Below, in pieces: positions 1 through 7,998 of a stretch of DNA of 64,000 nt. The notes under the pieces are model-generated. The model saw only the letters and a list, made by a program, of their open reading frames with translations, was not told where the DNA came from and ran no database searches. The stretch is from assembly GCA_963973975.1 (NCBI GenBank), contig CAXBCF010000014.1, forward strand, positions 1 to 64,000, written 5' to 3'. The stretch comes from UBA1494_A sp963973975 (GTDB taxonomy: Bacteria; Bacteroidota; Bacteroidia; Flavobacteriales_E; Vicingaceae). Both the position numbers and the translations under genes were made by a program. How positions within the stretch are numbered: the stretch's first letter is position 1; every line of letters begins with the position of its first letter.

Positions 1-1261
1 AATACTCTCTAGATTGAGGATCTAAGGTTGGAGTTTGGCTTCTCAAATAGGCACATGGATTTATAATTTGATTGGTTGTCTTCAAGTTAAAAGGCGGACA
101 ATTGGTCAGTGTGTTTAAACTTTTATTGTCTGTAAACATCAAACCTTCAGGAAAGGCAGTCACCATTTGAGGATCGGGGTCGGTTACCTGAATTGGAATC
201 CGAACCTCTTGTCCGGCAGTAATGGTCACAAAAGTGTCATTGGAAGGCACCCCATTTATCCGTACTTGGGGAATAGTGTTGACATTGTTATTCGGTAAGC
301 GTGGACAGTTAAAAACTGAAATAGGCAATTCTCTAAAAATAGAAGCGATTATCTTTCCATCTCTCCAAGAATCTACTCGGTAGACTACTAGAAACTTTTC
401 TGTACCAAAGCCACTAAAAATAGCTAATTCATTGATTCCAGAGATGGGATTTAACGTTGAAGGAATGTTGTTGACGTCAAATGTTTTATCAGGGGTTGGA
501 TTAGTAGGAGAAAAACCCGGAGCGTACTCATAGTTCTCAGGATCATTTTGTGGTGGATTTAAAGGATTATCCCAAGAATACACCAAAGAGTCTAAGTTCT
601 TATCAATGGCAGTAGGATTATAGGTAAAAAGCTGCCCCCTGCAAATGTGTGAGGTAGGAAGCGACCTAAACTCAGGAGAATCATCAATACAAGGGTTGAC
701 ATTATCACGGTCTTTGGTAGGATACATGATGGCTCTTAGAAGCATTAATTTAGTACCCATCATTCCAGTTCCATTGCGAATTTGGTTTCCTCCTGCACCA
801 CCAAGAGGTCTACAGCAGACAGATTCCCAGAAAAAAGTCCACCCCCTATTTGGAGGAATTCCAGCCATGGTAATAGGGTCAGATTGATAATAGAAGGCTT
901 GTATGGTTCCGGGGTCTCTATTGGCACAGGTATATTCAGTACCAAATTGAGAATTGCAGCGAGGAGAAGTATCTCCGTTGCGTTCGTTTAACCAGCGAGC
1001 TGAATCTGGCTTCATGGCAATAGTACTAAAAGGCTGACCAGCTGCATTTCGTGGCAATGAGCCCCCAACAATGTCAATTGTTTGATTAGAAAGTCCCATA
1101 CCTATTCCACCACAATCTCTAAATACCGTCATAAAAAAGCGGTATTGACTTTTATTGGGTCCATCACAAATCCAACTTATTTCTCCACCCACAACATGAG
1201 AAGCATAGGAAGTTAAATTAGAATTTAAAAGAAAAAATATTACTAAAAGAAGTCTTCTCAT
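1..1261 (-). CDS. Large secreted surface protein, N-terminal 420 residues (partial, runs off the left edge)
   Basis: An open frame reads leftwards from an ATG at 1261-1259 to the window edge without a stop, giving at least 420 residues. The N-terminus MRRLLLVIFFLLNSNLTSYA is a clear signal peptide, followed by SHVVGGEISWICDG. A mature start of the form SHxxGGEI is known from very large Bacteroidota exported proteins that usually end in a gliding-motility C-terminal (type IX secretion) domain; that end is outside the window. The visible part has no catalytic motif and has several Cys residues and Asp/Asn/Pro-rich loops, as in beta-sandwich adhesins. Probably secreted through the Sec and then the type IX system and attached to the cell surface. 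The family assignment rests on the N-terminus only. Confidence 0.8.
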   Translation of the reverse strand, partial: MRRLLLVIFFLLNSNLTSYASHVVGGEISWICDGPNKSQYRFFMTVFRDCGGIGMGLSNQTIDIVGGSLPRNAAGQPFSTIAMKPDSARWLNERNGDTSPRCNSQFGTEYTCANRDPGTIQAFYYQSDPITMAGIPPNRGWTFFWESVCCRPLGGAGGNQIRNGTGMMGTKLMLLRAIMYPTKDRDNVNPCIDDSPEFRSLPTSHICRGQLFTYNPTAIDKNLDSLVYSWDNPLNPPQNDPENYEYAPGFSPTNPTPDKTFDVNNIPSTLNPISGINELAIFSGFGTEKFLVVYRVDSWRDGKIIASIFRELPISVFNCPRLPNNNVNTIPQVRINGVPSNDTFVTITAGQEVRIPIQVTDPDPQMVTAFPEGLMFTDNKSLNTLTNCPPFNLKTTNQIINPCAYLRSQTPTLDPQSREY

Positions 1262-1340
1262 TTTAATATTTTATACTACTTACTTTATTTAATGACGTTA
1301 ATTATGAATATGGTTGCCTAACTACAAGAAAAAATCTTTA

Positions 1341-1376
1341 AAAAAACCACTTTTATTTTATAAAAGTGGTTTTTTT
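1341..1376 (-). terminator. Rho-independent terminator-like hairpin
   Basis: A 14-bp A/T-rich stem (AAAACCACTTTTA pairing with TAAAAGTGGTTTT) with a short TTTTA-type loop and T runs on both strands. It lies 3' of the small secreted gene at 1428-1859 and before the surface-protein gene that starts at 1261, so it most likely ends the transcript of the former on the minus strand. Because both strands carry T tracts it could work in either direction. Confidence 0.75.
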
Positions 1377-1427
1377 ATTTAAATATAAGACATTACTGAA
1401 TTTCAAATAAGCAGATTAAAAAAAATA

Positions 1428-1859
1428 CTAAAAAAATAGAATACTTCCTGAAGCACAAGCATCCCATTGCAAAGTAATTGGATTAGAGCATCCACAACCA
1501 GTAGAAGGAACTACAGCCATTGTTGGAAAACCAGGACCAGCACATGTTACAGCACCACAGCCAAGTCCGTCAGTTTCTATTGTTACAGGATTACTAGAAG
1601 GAAAACAAGCAGGGTTTAATGCAGGAATAATTTCAGCATAAATAAATTCAGTACCTGCAGCTGCATTGTATAATGTTACAGAACCAGCTGTAATGGTATG
1701 TGATACAGTACTGACTAAAAAACATGTATTGATGTCATATTCAAATAGCTCTACTCTTAAATCACAATTTTGAAGATTTGATAGAGTCAAAGATGACTGG
1801 CTAATGCTACAAAAAGTAAAAGCAAAAACTAAAGAGATGGTAAATAGTATCTTTTTCAT
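1428..1859 (-). CDS. Small secreted Cys-rich protein of unknown function
   Basis: 143 residues. An N-terminal signal peptide (MKKILFTISLVFAFTFCSIS) is followed by a mature part of about 120 residues with around ten Cys, Gly/Pro/Thr-rich loops and a CGCSNP motif near the end; it closes with a hydrophobic ILFF tail. No known family is recognised and no type IX sorting domain is visible. The gene stands alone: it has its own Bacteroidota-type promoter upstream (1890-1920) and a hairpin terminator downstream (1341-1376). The even spacing of Cys suggests disulfide bonds in an exported protein, but this is inference. Confidence 0.7.
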   Translation of the reverse strand: MKKILFTISLVFAFTFCSISQSSLTLSNLQNCDLRVELFEYDINTCFLVSTVSHTITAGSVTLYNAAAGTEFIYAEIIPALNPACFPSSNPVTIETDGLGCGAVTCAGPGFPTMAVVPSTGCGCSNPITLQWDACASGSILFF

Positions 1860-1889
1860 AATTGAAGTTTTTAATTGTTAAAAATTAGT

Positions 1890-1920
1890 CAAATATAATT
1901 AAAAAAAGTTAATAATCAAA
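1890..1920 (-). promoter_or_regulatory. Bacteroidota-type promoter for the 1428-1859 gene
   Basis: Read on the minus strand there is TTTG at 1920-1917, a 19-nt spacer and TATATTTG at 1897-1890. This matches the Bacteroidota primary sigma factor consensus (TTTG, 17-23 nt, TAnnTTTG). The start codon at 1859 is about 30 nt downstream. Confidence 0.6.
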
Positions 1921-2145
1921 TTCTTGTAAATCTTAGTTGAATGCAGATGGCTATATGCACCTGCAAATACTTTTAGAAAAAAACAACAGTGATACAAGTA
2001 GTAATTTCATTTCATCAGTTTTGGTTATGAAGCTCAAATTGAAAATCAAACAATAAAATTGAGATAGCCAAATTTTGTGAATTATAAAGATGGAAACTTG
2101 GCTATTATTGAATCACTTTATAGGTATTTTTACAGCAAAAATTTT

Positions 2146-2538
2146 ATGAATTTTCATACTCGAAAATGGGTAAAGCCAGAAGACTTAAATCCCAACAACA
2201 ACCTTTTTGGAGGTAGGTTGTTACAATGGATTGACGAAGAAGCAGCTTTGTATACCATGATTCAATTGGAAAACAAGAAAATTGCTACCAAATACATGTC
2301 TGAAATCAATTTCGTGAGTTCTGCCGAACAAGGAGATATCGTTGAGTTGGGAATTCAAGTTGAAAAATTTGGGACTACTTCAATCACTCTCAGTTGCATC
2401 GCTAGAAATAAGATGACTCGAAAGCATATTCTTACCATTGACAATATTACCATGGTCAATTTAGGGGAAGATGGCAGACCAAAACCACATGGGAAATCAA
2501 AAATTGAATATATCAAAAATCGAATCGATGAAAAATAA
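2146..2538 (+). CDS. Acyl-CoA thioesterase, hotdog fold (YciA/BACH type)
   Basis: 130 residues from the ATG at 2146. The frame is open further upstream to a GTG at 2077, but the added residues look unlike the family, and the typical domain begins right after MNFHTRKWVKPEDLN. The stretch NNNLFGGRLLQWIDEEAALY is the hotdog active-site region, with the Asn and Asp/Glu positions typical of YciA-like hexameric thioesterases that hydrolyse acyl-CoA to free acid and CoA in the cytosol. The C-terminus (GRPKPHGKSKIE) also fits this group. The last 11 nt overlap the start of the next gene, so the two are probably co-transcribed. Confidence 0.85.
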   Translation: MNFHTRKWVKPEDLNPNNNLFGGRLLQWIDEEAALYTMIQLENKKIATKYMSEINFVSSAEQGDIVELGIQVEKFGTTSITLSCIARNKMTRKHILTIDNITMVNLGEDGRPKPHGKSKIEYIKNRIDEK

Positions 2539-3307
2539 TTTAAAACCAGTATTTTTTCTTGCAGTAACATTGTTCTTCAGTCAAGTAGTTTTTGGATGGG
2601 GGCAAACGGGGCACCGAGTTGTTGCAAAAATTGCAGAAGAAAATCTCAGTCCAAAAGCTAAAAAAGCCTTATCGAAAATAATGGGCTTTGAAACTTTAGT
2701 AGAAGCTTCTACTTGGATGGACGACATTAAAAGTGATAGAGCTTACGATTATGCGCGACCTTGGCATTATGTGACTATTCCTGATGGTACAACTTATGCT
2801 ACTGCTGAACCTAGTGCAGATGGAGACGTTTATGAAGCGATTAAAAGAATGAAGGAAATAGTTAAAAATGAAACAAGTACTCCTGAACAGAAAAAAGATG
2901 CCATAAGAATGCTGGTGCACTTAGTTGGCGATTTTCACCAACCTTTTCATGTTGGCAATGGCCAAGACAAAGGTGGCAATGATGTGAAAATTAAATGGTT
3001 CAATAAAAGTTCAAACATTCACAGAATATGGGACTCTCAAATGATTGAAAGCAAGCAATTTTCCTATTCTGAGTTGAGTGACTTATTGATGTGTTCCAAC
3101 GATAAATTCCCCGATGCTTATCGCAACACAGATTTAGATTTATGGGTTTCAGAAGCTGTAGCACTTCGTCCTCAAATATATAGTTTTGATGATGAGGAAA
3201 ATTTGTCTTACAGGTATCTTTACGACAATTGGGAAACTGTTAAAACTCAATTATTAAAAGGTGGATTGCGACTTGCAGCAGTTTTAAATGAAATTTTAGA
3301 AGATTAA
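2528..3307 (+). CDS. Secreted S1/P1-type zinc-dependent nuclease
   Basis: 259 residues. The chosen ATG at 2528 gives a good signal peptide (KPVFFLAVTLFFSQVVFG) cleaved just before WGQTGHR. In P1 nuclease the amino group of the mature N-terminal Trp is itself a zinc ligand, so this start and cleavage site are strongly supported; the longer open frame from 2471 would bury the signal. The other zinc ligands are visible: His in GQTGHR, Asp in STWMDDI, His in ARPWHYV, the HLVGDFHQPFH block and HRIWD. Expected to cleave single-stranded DNA/RNA and release 3'-nucleotides outside the cytoplasm, for phosphate or nucleotide scavenging. Overlaps the thioesterase gene by 11 nt. Confidence 0.92.
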   Translation: MKNNLKPVFFLAVTLFFSQVVFGWGQTGHRVVAKIAEENLSPKAKKALSKIMGFETLVEASTWMDDIKSDRAYDYARPWHYVTIPDGTTYATAEPSADGDVYEAIKRMKEIVKNETSTPEQKKDAIRMLVHLVGDFHQPFHVGNGQDKGGNDVKIKWFNKSSNIHRIWDSQMIESKQFSYSELSDLLMCSNDKFPDAYRNTDLDLWVSEAVALRPQIYSFDDEENLSYRYLYDNWETVKTQLLKGGLRLAAVLNEILED

Positions 3308-3310
3308 GTG

Positions 3311-3613
3311 ATGGCTTATACAAAAGAAATAAATCAATTTAGGTGGATCAGCCTTGCTGAAGGAATTTCATTTTTAGTTTTATTACTAATTGCAATGCCA
3401 TTAAAATATTTATTTGACAGCCCATTGATGGTAAAGTATTTTGGTTGGTTACACGGATTGCTATTTATGCTTTATGTGTTTCAATTACTGTATTTAACAA
3501 TACAATTAAAATGGAAATTAAGAAGGCTTTTCTTCTATTTTTTAGCAGCATTTTTCCCGTTTGCGCCTTTTTTTGTGGAGCGAAACCTTAGAAGAGAATA
3601 CTTAGATAAATAG
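3311..3613 (+). CDS. DUF3817 integral membrane protein
   Basis: 100 residues from the ATG at 3311; a GTG directly before it (3308, touching the previous stop) is an alternative. Three hydrophobic helices are visible: around 15-32, 40-62 and 72-90. The start INQFRWISLAEGISFLVLL and the GWLHGLLF motif in the second helix are typical of DUF3817 proteins, small inner-membrane proteins of unknown function that are widespread in Bacteroidota and Actinobacteria. Follows the nuclease gene with no gap, so likely in the same transcript. The 3' end is 1 nt from the convergent Nudix gene. Confidence 0.8.
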   Translation: MAYTKEINQFRWISLAEGISFLVLLLIAMPLKYLFDSPLMVKYFGWLHGLLFMLYVFQLLYLTIQLKWKLRRLFFYFLAAFFPFAPFFVERNLRREYLDK

Positions 3614-3614
3614 T

Positions 3615-4148
3615 TTATTGAAAACGCTTAAGGTTTAGCTGAAACCATTGCTGCGCGATGATACTTTTAGCATCAATAAATTTTGTGGTGAGAAAATCCG
3701 AAATTTCTTTGTGGATGATTTCAATTTCTTCATTTTCTTCGGCTAAACCACCACCTTCACCAACTTTTTTGGAAGCTTCCGCAAAATAGAGGATCATTTT
3801 TTCACTAACAGGACCGGGACAAGTATGAAATTCGTGAATCATTTCAAAACTGTTGACCTCATAGCCGATTTCTTCAAGTACTTCCCGTTTCAAAGTTGCG
3901 ATGGTGTCTGAATCTTTCTCTTCTAATTTCCCAGCTACAATTTCCAACAGCTCTTTTTCAGGACCAACACGAAATTGCTTGACGAGTATTAGTTCTTTTT
4001 TTTCTGGATTGAAAACCAAAACACCAATGGAGTTGGGTGTTACAAATTGCTCTCTTTCAATTAGTTTTTCTTTATTCTCACTTTTAAGAAACACTTTGTT
4101 TAATTGGTAATGTCCGCTGAAAATGGTTTCTTTCTGAATTATTCGCAT
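3615..4148 (-). CDS. NUDIX hydrolase (nucleotide-sugar/ADP-ribose pyrophosphatase type)
   Basis: 177 residues. The Nudix box is AGKLEEKDSDTIATLKREV followed by LEEIGYEV; the spacing between Gly and the REV..EE core is one residue longer than the canonical GX5EX7REUXEEXGU and the first acidic position is Asp. The N-terminal beta domain (ETIFSGHYQLNKVFLK) and the VLVFNPEKKELILVKQFR segment resemble the NudK/ADP-ribose pyrophosphatase group, which cleave nucleoside-diphosphate-sugars to NMP and sugar phosphate. The substrate cannot be read from sequence. Monocistronic, convergent with the DUF3817 gene and divergent from the acyltransferase gene. Confidence 0.85.
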   Translation of the reverse strand: MRIIQKETIFSGHYQLNKVFLKSENKEKLIEREQFVTPNSIGVLVFNPEKKELILVKQFRVGPEKELLEIVAGKLEEKDSDTIATLKREVLEEIGYEVNSFEMIHEFHTCPGPVSEKMILYFAEASKKVGEGGGLAEENEEIEIIHKEISDFLTTKFIDAKSIIAQQWFQLNLKRFQ

Positions 4149-4186
4149 TGAAATGTTAATTTAGAGGTTTTAAAAAATTGATGTGC

Positions 4187-5311
4187 ATGAGTTTTGATGA
4201 TATACGACCATATAAAGACAATGAAGTTCCTGAAAAGTTGGCTCAACTTTTAAATGAAACTCAATTTCAGGGTGCATTGAGCTCCATTCATCCAGAGATT
4301 CCTTTCGAATTACTCAAAAAGCAATTGCTTCAAATTTCTTCAATAAAAGAATTGCAAGCAAAAATGATTGTTCCCGCTTTAGAAAATTTTCTAAAAAAGA
4401 CAGTTAAAAATTTGGATAGTAAGGGCTTGGATAATTTAGATAAAAATCAAAACTATCTTTTTGTTTCTACGCATCGAGATATTGTAATGGATTCTGCATT
4501 AATGAATTATGTCTTATTAAAAAATGGATTTAACACTGCAGAAATTGCCATCGGCGACAATTTACTGAGCATTCCATGGGTGGTTGATTTGGTGAAATTG
4601 AATAAGTCATTCATTGTCAAACGATCTTTGCCAAACGAGCAAAAGTTAGATGCTTCGCTGCAACTTTCAGCATACATTAGCCACACATTGAAAGAAAAAA
4701 AAGAATCTATTTGGATTGCTCAACGATCGGGAAGGAGCAAAGATGGAAATGATTTGACCAATCCCAGCTTGCTGAAAATGTTTTATTTGGCTGAAAATAC
4801 TGCACCATTTTATGAACACATTCAATCCTTAAATATTTGCCCGGTTTCCATTGCTTATGAATACAATCCCTGCGATGTTTTAACCATCCCTGAATTAATT
4901 CAAACCTCGAAAGGAGAGAAGTATGTAAAAGCGCCCATGGAAGATGTTACTCACATGCTGACGGGAATTCAAGGATACAAAGGAAATGTAACTGTTAGTT
5001 TCGGAAAACCAATCAATTCTAGCTTAGATGATTTGAAAGAGATTAAAAACAGAAATGTGTTTTTTAATACCTTGGCTCAGCGAATTGATGCTGAAATTCA
5101 TCAAACATATGAGTTGATGCCCTCCAATTACATTGCTTCTGATTTGTTGAATGCTAGCAATGAATATAAAGCGAAGTATTTGGATGAAGAAAAAGAATCT
5201 TTCAGCGATTACATGAATAAGCGTTTGAGCAAAGTAGCAGCAGCCGAAGAATTAAAACGAAACTTATTTTTAAGAGTTTATGCGAATCCGGTAAAAAATT
5301 CTAAGAAGTGA
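4187..5311 (+). CDS. 1-acyl-glycerol-3-phosphate acyltransferase-like protein
   Basis: 374 residues from the ATG at 4187 (MSFDDIRPYKDNEVPEKL); a TTG at 4178 and an ATG at 4181 in frame are less likely because Bacteroidota relatives begin with the FDDIRPY motif. The acyltransferase motifs are THRDIVMDSA (HX4D-type block I, here with one extra residue between His and Asp), FIVKRSL (block II) and IWIAQRSGRSKDG (block III, place of FPEGTRS). Probably transfers an acyl chain to a lysophospholipid or glycerol phosphate acceptor at the inner membrane, or acts in making an aminolipid; the exact acceptor is unknown. The C-terminal 100 residues are a helical extension outside the catalytic domain. Confidence 0.75.
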   Translation: MSFDDIRPYKDNEVPEKLAQLLNETQFQGALSSIHPEIPFELLKKQLLQISSIKELQAKMIVPALENFLKKTVKNLDSKGLDNLDKNQNYLFVSTHRDIVMDSALMNYVLLKNGFNTAEIAIGDNLLSIPWVVDLVKLNKSFIVKRSLPNEQKLDASLQLSAYISHTLKEKKESIWIAQRSGRSKDGNDLTNPSLLKMFYLAENTAPFYEHIQSLNICPVSIAYEYNPCDVLTIPELIQTSKGEKYVKAPMEDVTHMLTGIQGYKGNVTVSFGKPINSSLDDLKEIKNRNVFFNTLAQRIDAEIHQTYELMPSNYIASDLLNASNEYKAKYLDEEKESFSDYMNKRLSKVAAAEELKRNLFLRVYANPVKNSKK

Positions 5312-5312
5312 T

Positions 5313-6086
5313 TTACTCCAAATCACCATTCACACCCATTCCAAAAAGAGCATAATCGTATTTCACAGGATCAATTGGGTCGAATTTTCTTAGGTTTTTA
5401 GTTATTTCTTCCACAGCTCTCCAATCGTTTTGCTTTCTTGTTAGCAAGCCAAGTTGCCGACCGACATTTCCTGTGTGAACATCTAAAGGCAGCATAAGGT
5501 CTTTTGTTTCAATGCCTTTCCAAATACCGAAATCCACACCGGCATTGTCATTGCGCACCATCCATCTCAAAAACATGTTCAGCCTTTTCGCTGTAGAACC
5601 TTTGTTGGGGTCTGCCAAGTGTTTGGTAGTTCTTTGCTCATGAGGAACTTGAAAAAACTGTTCTTTAAAATGAGCAATTTTTTCTTTTATAGAAAGTGTT
5701 TTTGAATTGCAAAAAGCTGCTTCAAGGCCACCTTGTTCCTTATAGATTCGCTGAAGTTGACTTAAAAAAAAGCACAAATCAATTCCATTAAATGTACGAT
5801 GCACAAATGTTTTAGCCGCTTTTAAGTCTTTATTGCTGTGATTAACTATAAAGTCATAGGGAGAATACTCCATCATTTGAAGCAATTTTTCTCCATTGTT
5901 TAAAATTGTTTTTCGTTGTCCCCAAGCAATGATGGCAACTAAGAAACCAGCAATTTCAATGTCTTCTTTTCGGTCAAATTGATGCGGAATAGAAATGGGA
6001 TCAGCTTCAATAAATTTAGGTGAATTAAATTCCTGAACTTTTTCTTCCAGTAGTTTGTATAGTTCTTCAGTTTGATTAATTTTCAT
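5313..6086 (-). CDS. TIGR02757 (DUF2400) family protein
   Basis: 257 residues. Recognised from the block IEIAGFLVAIIAWGQRKTI near the start, and DVHTGNVGRQLGLL plus DPVKYDYALFGMGVNG at the end. The fold is thought to relate to helix-hairpin-helix DNA glycosylases, and the DVHTGNVGR segment lies where that superfamily has its catalytic Asp region, but no activity is established. Cytosolic, no signal or membrane segment. It ends 1 nt from the acyltransferase gene (convergent) and starts 2 nt from the divergent small gene at 6089, leaving no room for ordinary separate promoters there. Confidence 0.8.
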   Translation of the reverse strand: MKINQTEELYKLLEEKVQEFNSPKFIEADPISIPHQFDRKEDIEIAGFLVAIIAWGQRKTILNNGEKLLQMMEYSPYDFIVNHSNKDLKAAKTFVHRTFNGIDLCFFLSQLQRIYKEQGGLEAAFCNSKTLSIKEKIAHFKEQFFQVPHEQRTTKHLADPNKGSTAKRLNMFLRWMVRNDNAGVDFGIWKGIETKDLMLPLDVHTGNVGRQLGLLTRKQNDWRAVEEITKNLRKFDPIDPVKYDYALFGMGVNGDLE

Positions 6087-6088
6087 GT

Positions 6089-6325
6089 ATGCAGCAAGAG
6101 GAATTTAGACGCTTAAAACTGAAGCAAAAGTATGAATTGATAAACAAGCATGGAAAATTCTTGGCACATCGGATTCATGGTGGTTTTCAGTGCTCTTTAT
6201 TCGATTTTAAGGGCTATTATGTTGAAGTTTGGAAACCAATTGGCATCAACCTAATTCAGTGGATTGAGGTGGTAAATAGGGATGAAATTATCGAAAGTTA
6301 CCTTGAGGATTTTAAGATTGATTAA
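6089..6325 (+). CDS. Small conserved-looking protein of unknown function
   Basis: 78 residues, basic N-terminal half (EFRRLKLKQKYELINKHG) and a Trp/Tyr-rich C-terminal half (YYVEVWKPIGINLIQWIEVV). The composition looks coding and the start is an ATG 2 nt from the divergent TIGR02757 start. I recognise a general resemblance to small hypothetical proteins of flavobacteria but no function. No signal peptide or membrane segment; it would be cytosolic. Confidence 0.65.
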   Translation: MQQEEFRRLKLKQKYELINKHGKFLAHRIHGGFQCSLFDFKGYYVEVWKPIGINLIQWIEVVNRDEIIESYLEDFKID

Positions 6326-6389
6326 AATGAATTGCCTTATATCTACTAGATAATCAAGGTGTTTTTAGATAAATTTAATTCTCAATTTT

Positions 6390-6524
6390 CTTTTTTTGTA
6401 TCTCCAAAAAAAAGAACCAAAAACTAAAGATAAGTTATATTCCAAATGATTTTTTAATTCCACTTTTTCTTCCTGCCCGTCCGTACATAAGCTTTTGCTT
6501 TTGGCAGGCGGGAATAAAAAGTGG
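6390..6524. repeat. Hairpin-rich intergenic repeat, left of the ABC exporter operon
   Basis: The 532-nt gap 6326-6857 has no gene. At 6390-6414 a CTTTTTTTG / CAAAAAAAAG hairpin with a TATCTC-type loop is followed by GAACCAAAAA. A second, larger inverted repeat runs from CCACTTTTT (6460-6468) to AAAAAGTGG (6516-6524) and encloses CCTGCC / GGCAGG arms. The first hairpin and the GAACCAAAAA tail recur at 11313-11340 on the other side of the exporter operon. Similar elements are common between Bacteroidota genes. The rest of the gap (6525-6857) shows nothing further. Confidence 0.6.
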
Positions 6525-6857
6525 AGCAAAAATCAAGGCTGTTAAGAAATTTGAATTCTCCTCTTCCCAAAGCCTAAGTGCGGCCGAGTGATTTAATCTG
6601 TTCATGTTCATTTAATAGTTGTCAGATTGAACTCGTTTAAAAGCACTATTTTAAATTTAATCTATTAGATTACTCGTTTTTCAGGAAACCTGAAAGCTTC
6701 TCGGTCTTACTAAGGCTTCGCTTTGATTAGAACTCAAATTTCTTAAAGGCCGGTTTTTTCATTTTCATAATTGGCATCTATAAAAATCTTCCAATTCTAA
6801 TGTATTATTTGCAAAATAGTTATACTTATGGATTTTAAAATTGATTGAAATAATTAT

Positions 6858-7979
6858 TTAGCGCCTTCTTCCTTCTCTAACAGTTCCTTTCATTTCAGAC
6901 AAATTCCACAATTTTAATTTTTCATCTTTTTCTACTCCCGAAAGTATTTGAATGTTAATTCCGTCAGAAAGCCCAGTTTCAATGTAGCGTTTTTCAAAAG
7001 TTTGAGGAGCAACTTCCACTTCTACAAATGCTTTTTTCTCTTCAAATTGCAAGAGTGCTTCCGTAATTGCTAAAACACTGTCAACTCTTTCTAAAACAAT
7101 GTCTGCATTTGCACTGTATCCCGCACGAATAAACTGATTCTCATTGAGTTTAACAGCAGCTTTTATTTCAAATTGAATTGCGCCGTCTTCTTCAATTCCT
7201 TTTGGAGAAATGTATTCCAATTTGGCATTGAAGGTTTCATTTTCTATGGCTCCAATTTTCAAAATAAGGTCCATTCCTTCTCTTAATTTACCAACTTCCG
7301 ATTCATCAACTTTTCCTTCAAAAACTAAGTCGCTCATGTCTGCCACAGCCACCACAGTTGTTCCATCATTCATTGTGTTGGCTTCAATTACAGAGTTTCC
7401 CTCTTTCACAGGCACGTCTAAAATCATTCCTGAAATAGTTGAGCGAATTAGTCGGTTGGTACTCGATTTATTGTTGGAGGTTTCTCCCATTTTTACCAAA
7501 TCTAAATTGTCTTGAGCAGCTTTATACTCTTCCTGAGCAGATTTGTAACTCACTTCAAATTGCTGAAATTCAGCAGCAGCAATTACTTCTTTCTCTTTTA
7601 ATTCAAGGTTTCGATCTAGATCAAGTTTTGAATTGTCTAGATTGATTTTAGCTTGTCTTAGGCGGTTTTCAGCATTGTTTAATGAAACCATGTTTGGAAT
7701 AATTTTCACCAATGCAATTTTATCATTTGCCTGAACTGTGCTGCCTGCTTCCACATATATTTCATCGATAATTCCCGAAACCTGAGGTTTAATCAAAATT
7801 TCCTTTCTTGGAACTACAGAGCCCGTTGCAACGGTCTTTTTGATAATGTTGGTCACAATGGGAGTAGTGGTTTTAAAAGTAACCGGTTTTTCTTCAGATT
7901 TGGAATACAAAAAATAAATGGTCCAGACGAAAAGTCCGATTAATGTAATGGCTAGTAAGATTTTAACTATTTTTTTCAT
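6858..7979 (-). CDS. Efflux periplasmic adaptor (HlyD/MacA-like membrane fusion protein)
   Basis: 373 residues. One N-terminal membrane anchor (residues 5-25, ILLAITLIGLFVWTIYFLY), then a split biotinyl-lipoyl domain (VVPRKEILIKPQVSGIIDEI ... STISGMILDVPV), a coiled-coil hairpin between them (about 95-160) and beta-barrel and membrane-proximal domains up to the C-terminus. It bridges an inner-membrane ABC transporter to an outer-membrane channel. Last gene of the four-gene operon ATPase, permease, permease, adaptor (11169 down to 6858), 19 nt after the second permease. No TolC-like gene lies in the window. Substrate unknown. Confidence 0.9.
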   Translation of the reverse strand: MKKIVKILLAITLIGLFVWTIYFLYSKSEEKPVTFKTTTPIVTNIIKKTVATGSVVPRKEILIKPQVSGIIDEIYVEAGSTVQANDKIALVKIIPNMVSLNNAENRLRQAKINLDNSKLDLDRNLELKEKEVIAAAEFQQFEVSYKSAQEEYKAAQDNLDLVKMGETSNNKSSTNRLIRSTISGMILDVPVKEGNSVIEANTMNDGTTVVAVADMSDLVFEGKVDESEVGKLREGMDLILKIGAIENETFNAKLEYISPKGIEEDGAIQFEIKAAVKLNENQFIRAGYSANADIVLERVDSVLAITEALLQFEEKKAFVEVEVAPQTFEKRYIETGLSDGINIQILSGVEKDEKLKLWNLSEMKGTVREGRRR

Positions 7980-7998
7980 AAGTGTTTAGTTCGTTTTA

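Noticed and set aside
645..991. Plus-strand frames of 60-80 residues at the left end
   Set aside because: They lie antisense to the continuous 420-codon frame of the surface protein and have no recognisable motif.
2077..2145. Upstream GTG start for the thioesterase
   Set aside because: The extra 23 residues look unlike the family, whose domain begins just after the ATG at 2146.
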